7,777 nt of DNA from Desulfobacteraceae bacterium UBA5852 (lineage in GTDB: Bacteria > Desulfobacterota > Desulfobacteria > Desulfobacterales > UBA5852), in contig DJGG01000172.1 in assembly GCA_002432195.1 (NCBI GenBank), forward strand, positions 4,947-12,723. The letters run 5' to 3'. A program made the position numbers and the translations under genes. Of this stretch, positions 6,078 through 7,777 are shown piece after piece. The first letter of the stretch is position 1. Each line of letters starts with the position of its first letter. The notes under the pieces were generated by a model that was not told the origin of the DNA, did not search any database, and worked only from the letters and a program-made list of their open reading frames with translations.

Positions 6078-7777
6078 TCACAGACGGCCGGAACGGAAGA
6101 TGGAGACGATCAGCCAGATGCCCAGAACGGTGGCAATGATGTAACCGGTGATCCCCAGCAGGGAGGTTACGGAGAGGGCGTGGAGGCCCAAAGGCCCCAG
6201 GCTGATTTCCCCGACCGGCTGATCCGAGTTGAGGATCAGGGCCGCGGCGATGGTGGACGCCGAGATGACCGCACCCACCGTGAGGCGGTTGATGCCTTTT
6301 TCCAGTTTCTGATCGAAGGCTTCGAAACCCTGGTGGCGCAATTCCACCCGTACCTCGCCGTGGGCCGCCTGGCGCAGGATGTCGTTCACGTAGTGGGGCA
6401 GGCGCCGCATGACCCCGCCCAGCGCCTGGGCGTCGCGGCCGATGGTCTTGAGCAGTTTGCGCGTGTCGTAGCCCCGCTGGAGCAGCTTTTCCGCGTAGGG
6501 ACGCGTGACCTCCAGGATGTTGGCGTCGCTGTCGAGGATCTTGCCCAGAGCTTCGGCCTGGATGAAGGTCTTGAGGAGCAGCAGGAGATTGCGCGGCAGG
6601 CGGATGCCGTACTTCAGCACCAGGCCCATCACCTGATCGTAGACGTCCTTGACCGCAATGGTGCGCAGGGACCGGCCGTAGAAGGGTTCGCTGATGTCCT
6701 TGAGGTCGCGTCGGAAGGCCGCCAGGTCGATGCGCTTGCGATCCACCAGCCCCACCGTTTCCAGGGCCTCCATGACCATGTCGTAGTCGTGCTCGGCATA
6801 CCCCAGGAACAGCCCCGCGATCTGGTGCATCATTTCCTCGTCGATGTACCCGGTGATGCCGAAGTCCACGATGCCCACCCGCCCGTCGGCGCGCACGATG
6901 GTGTTGGCCGGGTGGGGATCGGCGTGGAAGAACCCGAATTCCATCAACTGGCGGGAGAACGTGCGCAGCCCGATCATGGCGATCTGCCGGGGATCGATGC
7001 CGAAAGCGGTGATTCCCGCCACATCGTCCATCTTGACGCCCGGGATGTACTCCATGACCAGCACCGAGCGCGTGGTGAAATCCCAGTGCACGGCGGGGAT
7101 CTGGATTTCCTCGCTGGAGGAGAAGTTGAGGGCGAATTTCTCCATGCTTCCGGCCTCGATGAACATGTCGAGCTCCCGGAAGATGGTGCGCTCGAATTCC
7201 TTCACCAGGTTGAGGGCCCCCACCAGGCGGGCCACTTCGAAGCTTTTCTCCAGGCGGCCGGCCAGCCGGTACATGAGCCCGATGTCTTCCTGGATGATGC
7301 GCTCGATTCCCGGACGGATGACCTTGATGGCCACGGCTTCGCCGCTGAACAGGGTGGCCTTGTGGACCTGGGCCACGGAGGCCGACCCCATGGGCGCGGG
7401 ATCGACGTCGGCGAAGAGCTCCGCCAGGGGTCGCTTGAGCTCCAGTTCCATCACCCGGCGGATGAGCCGGAAGGGCAGGGGGGGCACGCTGTCCTGGAGC
7501 TTTTTGAGTTCCTCGATGTAGGCCGCCGGAAACAGGTCGGCACGGGTGCTCATGAGCTGGCCGAGCTTGATGAAACTGGGCCCCAACTCCTCGAGGGCCG
7601 CCCGGAGGCGCCCCGGCGACGGCAGGCGGACCCGCTGGGGAAGGGAGGCCTTGGCCGGGTCGGCGGCTTCCGGACGGCGGCGGCCGGGCAGGCGGGCCAG
7701 GAGATCGGCGCCGCCGTGCCGCAGCAGCACCCGCAGGATGGTGAGTAGCCGCAGGCTTCCGCGGATGCTTCCGCCCA
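6078..7777 (-). CDS. UbiB/AarF/ABC1 (ADCK)-family atypical protein kinase-like ATPase, start at or beyond right edge
   Basis: A membrane-anchored atypical kinase-fold protein. E. coli UbiB, yeast Coq8 and human COQ8A support ubiquinone synthesis or lipid homeostasis and act mainly as ATPases. Counting from GTG 7730, visible motifs are FIKLGQ (53-58, the KxGQ signature), MGSASVAQVHKA (114-125, the loop replacing the P-loop), VAIKV with Lys136, FRELDM (184-189), HADPHPAN (269-276) and VDFG (288-291). Two hydrophobic segments near 483-500 and 520-545 anchor the C-terminus, as in UbiB. The frame stays open upstream of 7730, encoding LRLLTILRVLLRHGG, which fits the family's N-terminus. The last two bases of the edge read NTG on the minus strand and could be the start codon, giving about 566 residues. 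The usual PHPGN reads PHPAN. No ubi neighbours are visible, so I do not assign ubiB. Confidence 0.9.
   Translation of the reverse strand, partial: GGSIRGSLRLLTILRVLLRHGGADLLARLPGRRRPEAADPAKASLPQRVRLPSPGRLRAALEELGPSFIKLGQLMSTRADLFPAAYIEELKKLQDSVPPLPFRLIRRVMELELKRPLAELFADVDPAPMGSASVAQVHKATLFSGEAVAIKVIRPGIERIIQEDIGLMYRLAGRLEKSFEVARLVGALNLVKEFERTIFRELDMFIEAGSMEKFALNFSSSEEIQIPAVHWDFTTRSVLVMEYIPGVKMDDVAGITAFGIDPRQIAMIGLRTFSRQLMEFGFFHADPHPANTIVRADGRVGIVDFGITGYIDEEMMHQIAGLFLGYAEHDYDMVMEALETVGLVDRKRIDLAAFRRDLKDISEPFYGRSLRTIAVKDVYDQVMGLVLKYGIRLPRNLLLLLKTFIQAEALGKILDSDANILEVTRPYAEKLLQRGYDTRKLLKTIGRDAQALGGVMRRLPHYVNDILRQAAHGEVRVELRHQGFEAFDQKLEKGINRLTVGAVISASTIAAALILNSDQPVGEISLGPLGLHALSVTSLLGITGYIIATVLGIWLIVSIFRSGRL

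Noticed and set aside
6075..7748. A 557-residue + strand open frame opposite the UbiB-type kinase
   Set aside because: It is fully antisense to a gene with clear family motifs. Its translation is rich in His, Asp, Gln and Gly with no domain, as expected from the complement of GC-rich codons.
1..7777. Mobile element, CRISPR, tRNA/rRNA, phage or defence system
   Set aside because: I found no transposase, integrase, direct-repeat array, clover-leaf candidate or defence-family motif; composition appears uniform and all large genes are common core families.

Overview
The window reads as ordinary chromosomal core DNA from a GC-rich Gram-negative bacterium. An outer-membrane type lipoprotein (lipobox plus OmpA domain), a CysZ/EI24 membrane protein and a UbiB-type kinase all fit a proteobacterium in the broad sense (gamma or the former delta classes). 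I cannot place it more precisely from sequence alone. I see no insertion sequence, phage gene, CRISPR array, tRNA or rRNA. GC content and third-position bias look uniform, which is why almost every gene is shadowed by long antisense or off-frame ORFs that I do not accept as genes.

Layout, left to right. (1) The C-terminal tail of a + strand gene runs off the left edge (2-130) and weakly resembles a DnaJ/CbpA substrate-binding domain. (2) An EI24/CysZ-like multi-span membrane protein (216-968) overlaps by 4 bp with a fold-type I PLP aminotransferase (965-2311), a probable translationally coupled pair. (3) A 186 bp gap holds a 14 bp palindrome, a strong terminator-like hairpin and a sigma70-like promoter candidate. 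It leads into a small Pal-like OmpA-domain lipoprotein (2498-3061). (4) Convergent to it, with stop codons overlapping by 4 bp, is a LOG-family (TIGR00730-type) nucleotide-monophosphate phosphoribohydrolase on the - strand (3058-4146). (5) A 269 bp divergent intergenic region with two inverted repeats and a perfect TTGACA box separates it from a membrane-bound HAMP-SpoIIE/PP2C phosphatase (4416-6029). (6) A 48 bp gap with a bulged GC-rich hairpin separates that from a convergent UbiB/AarF/ABC1-family atypical kinase (6078-7777, - strand), whose start lies at or just past the right edge.

How they work together: only the EI24-aminotransferase pair looks like a true operon. The other genes are single units facing in alternating directions, and nothing ties them into one pathway. 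Themes are envelope (EI24 protein, Pal-like lipoprotein), nucleotide or amino-acid metabolism (LOG protein, aminotransferase), signalling (the phosphatase) and quinone or lipid homeostasis (UbiB). I do not find a convincing new multi-gene system. The points most worth checking are the little-studied aminotransferase clade coupled to a CysZ-like protein, the orphan phosphatase with an unrecognised sensor region, the PHPAN variant in UbiB, and the structured intergenic regions.
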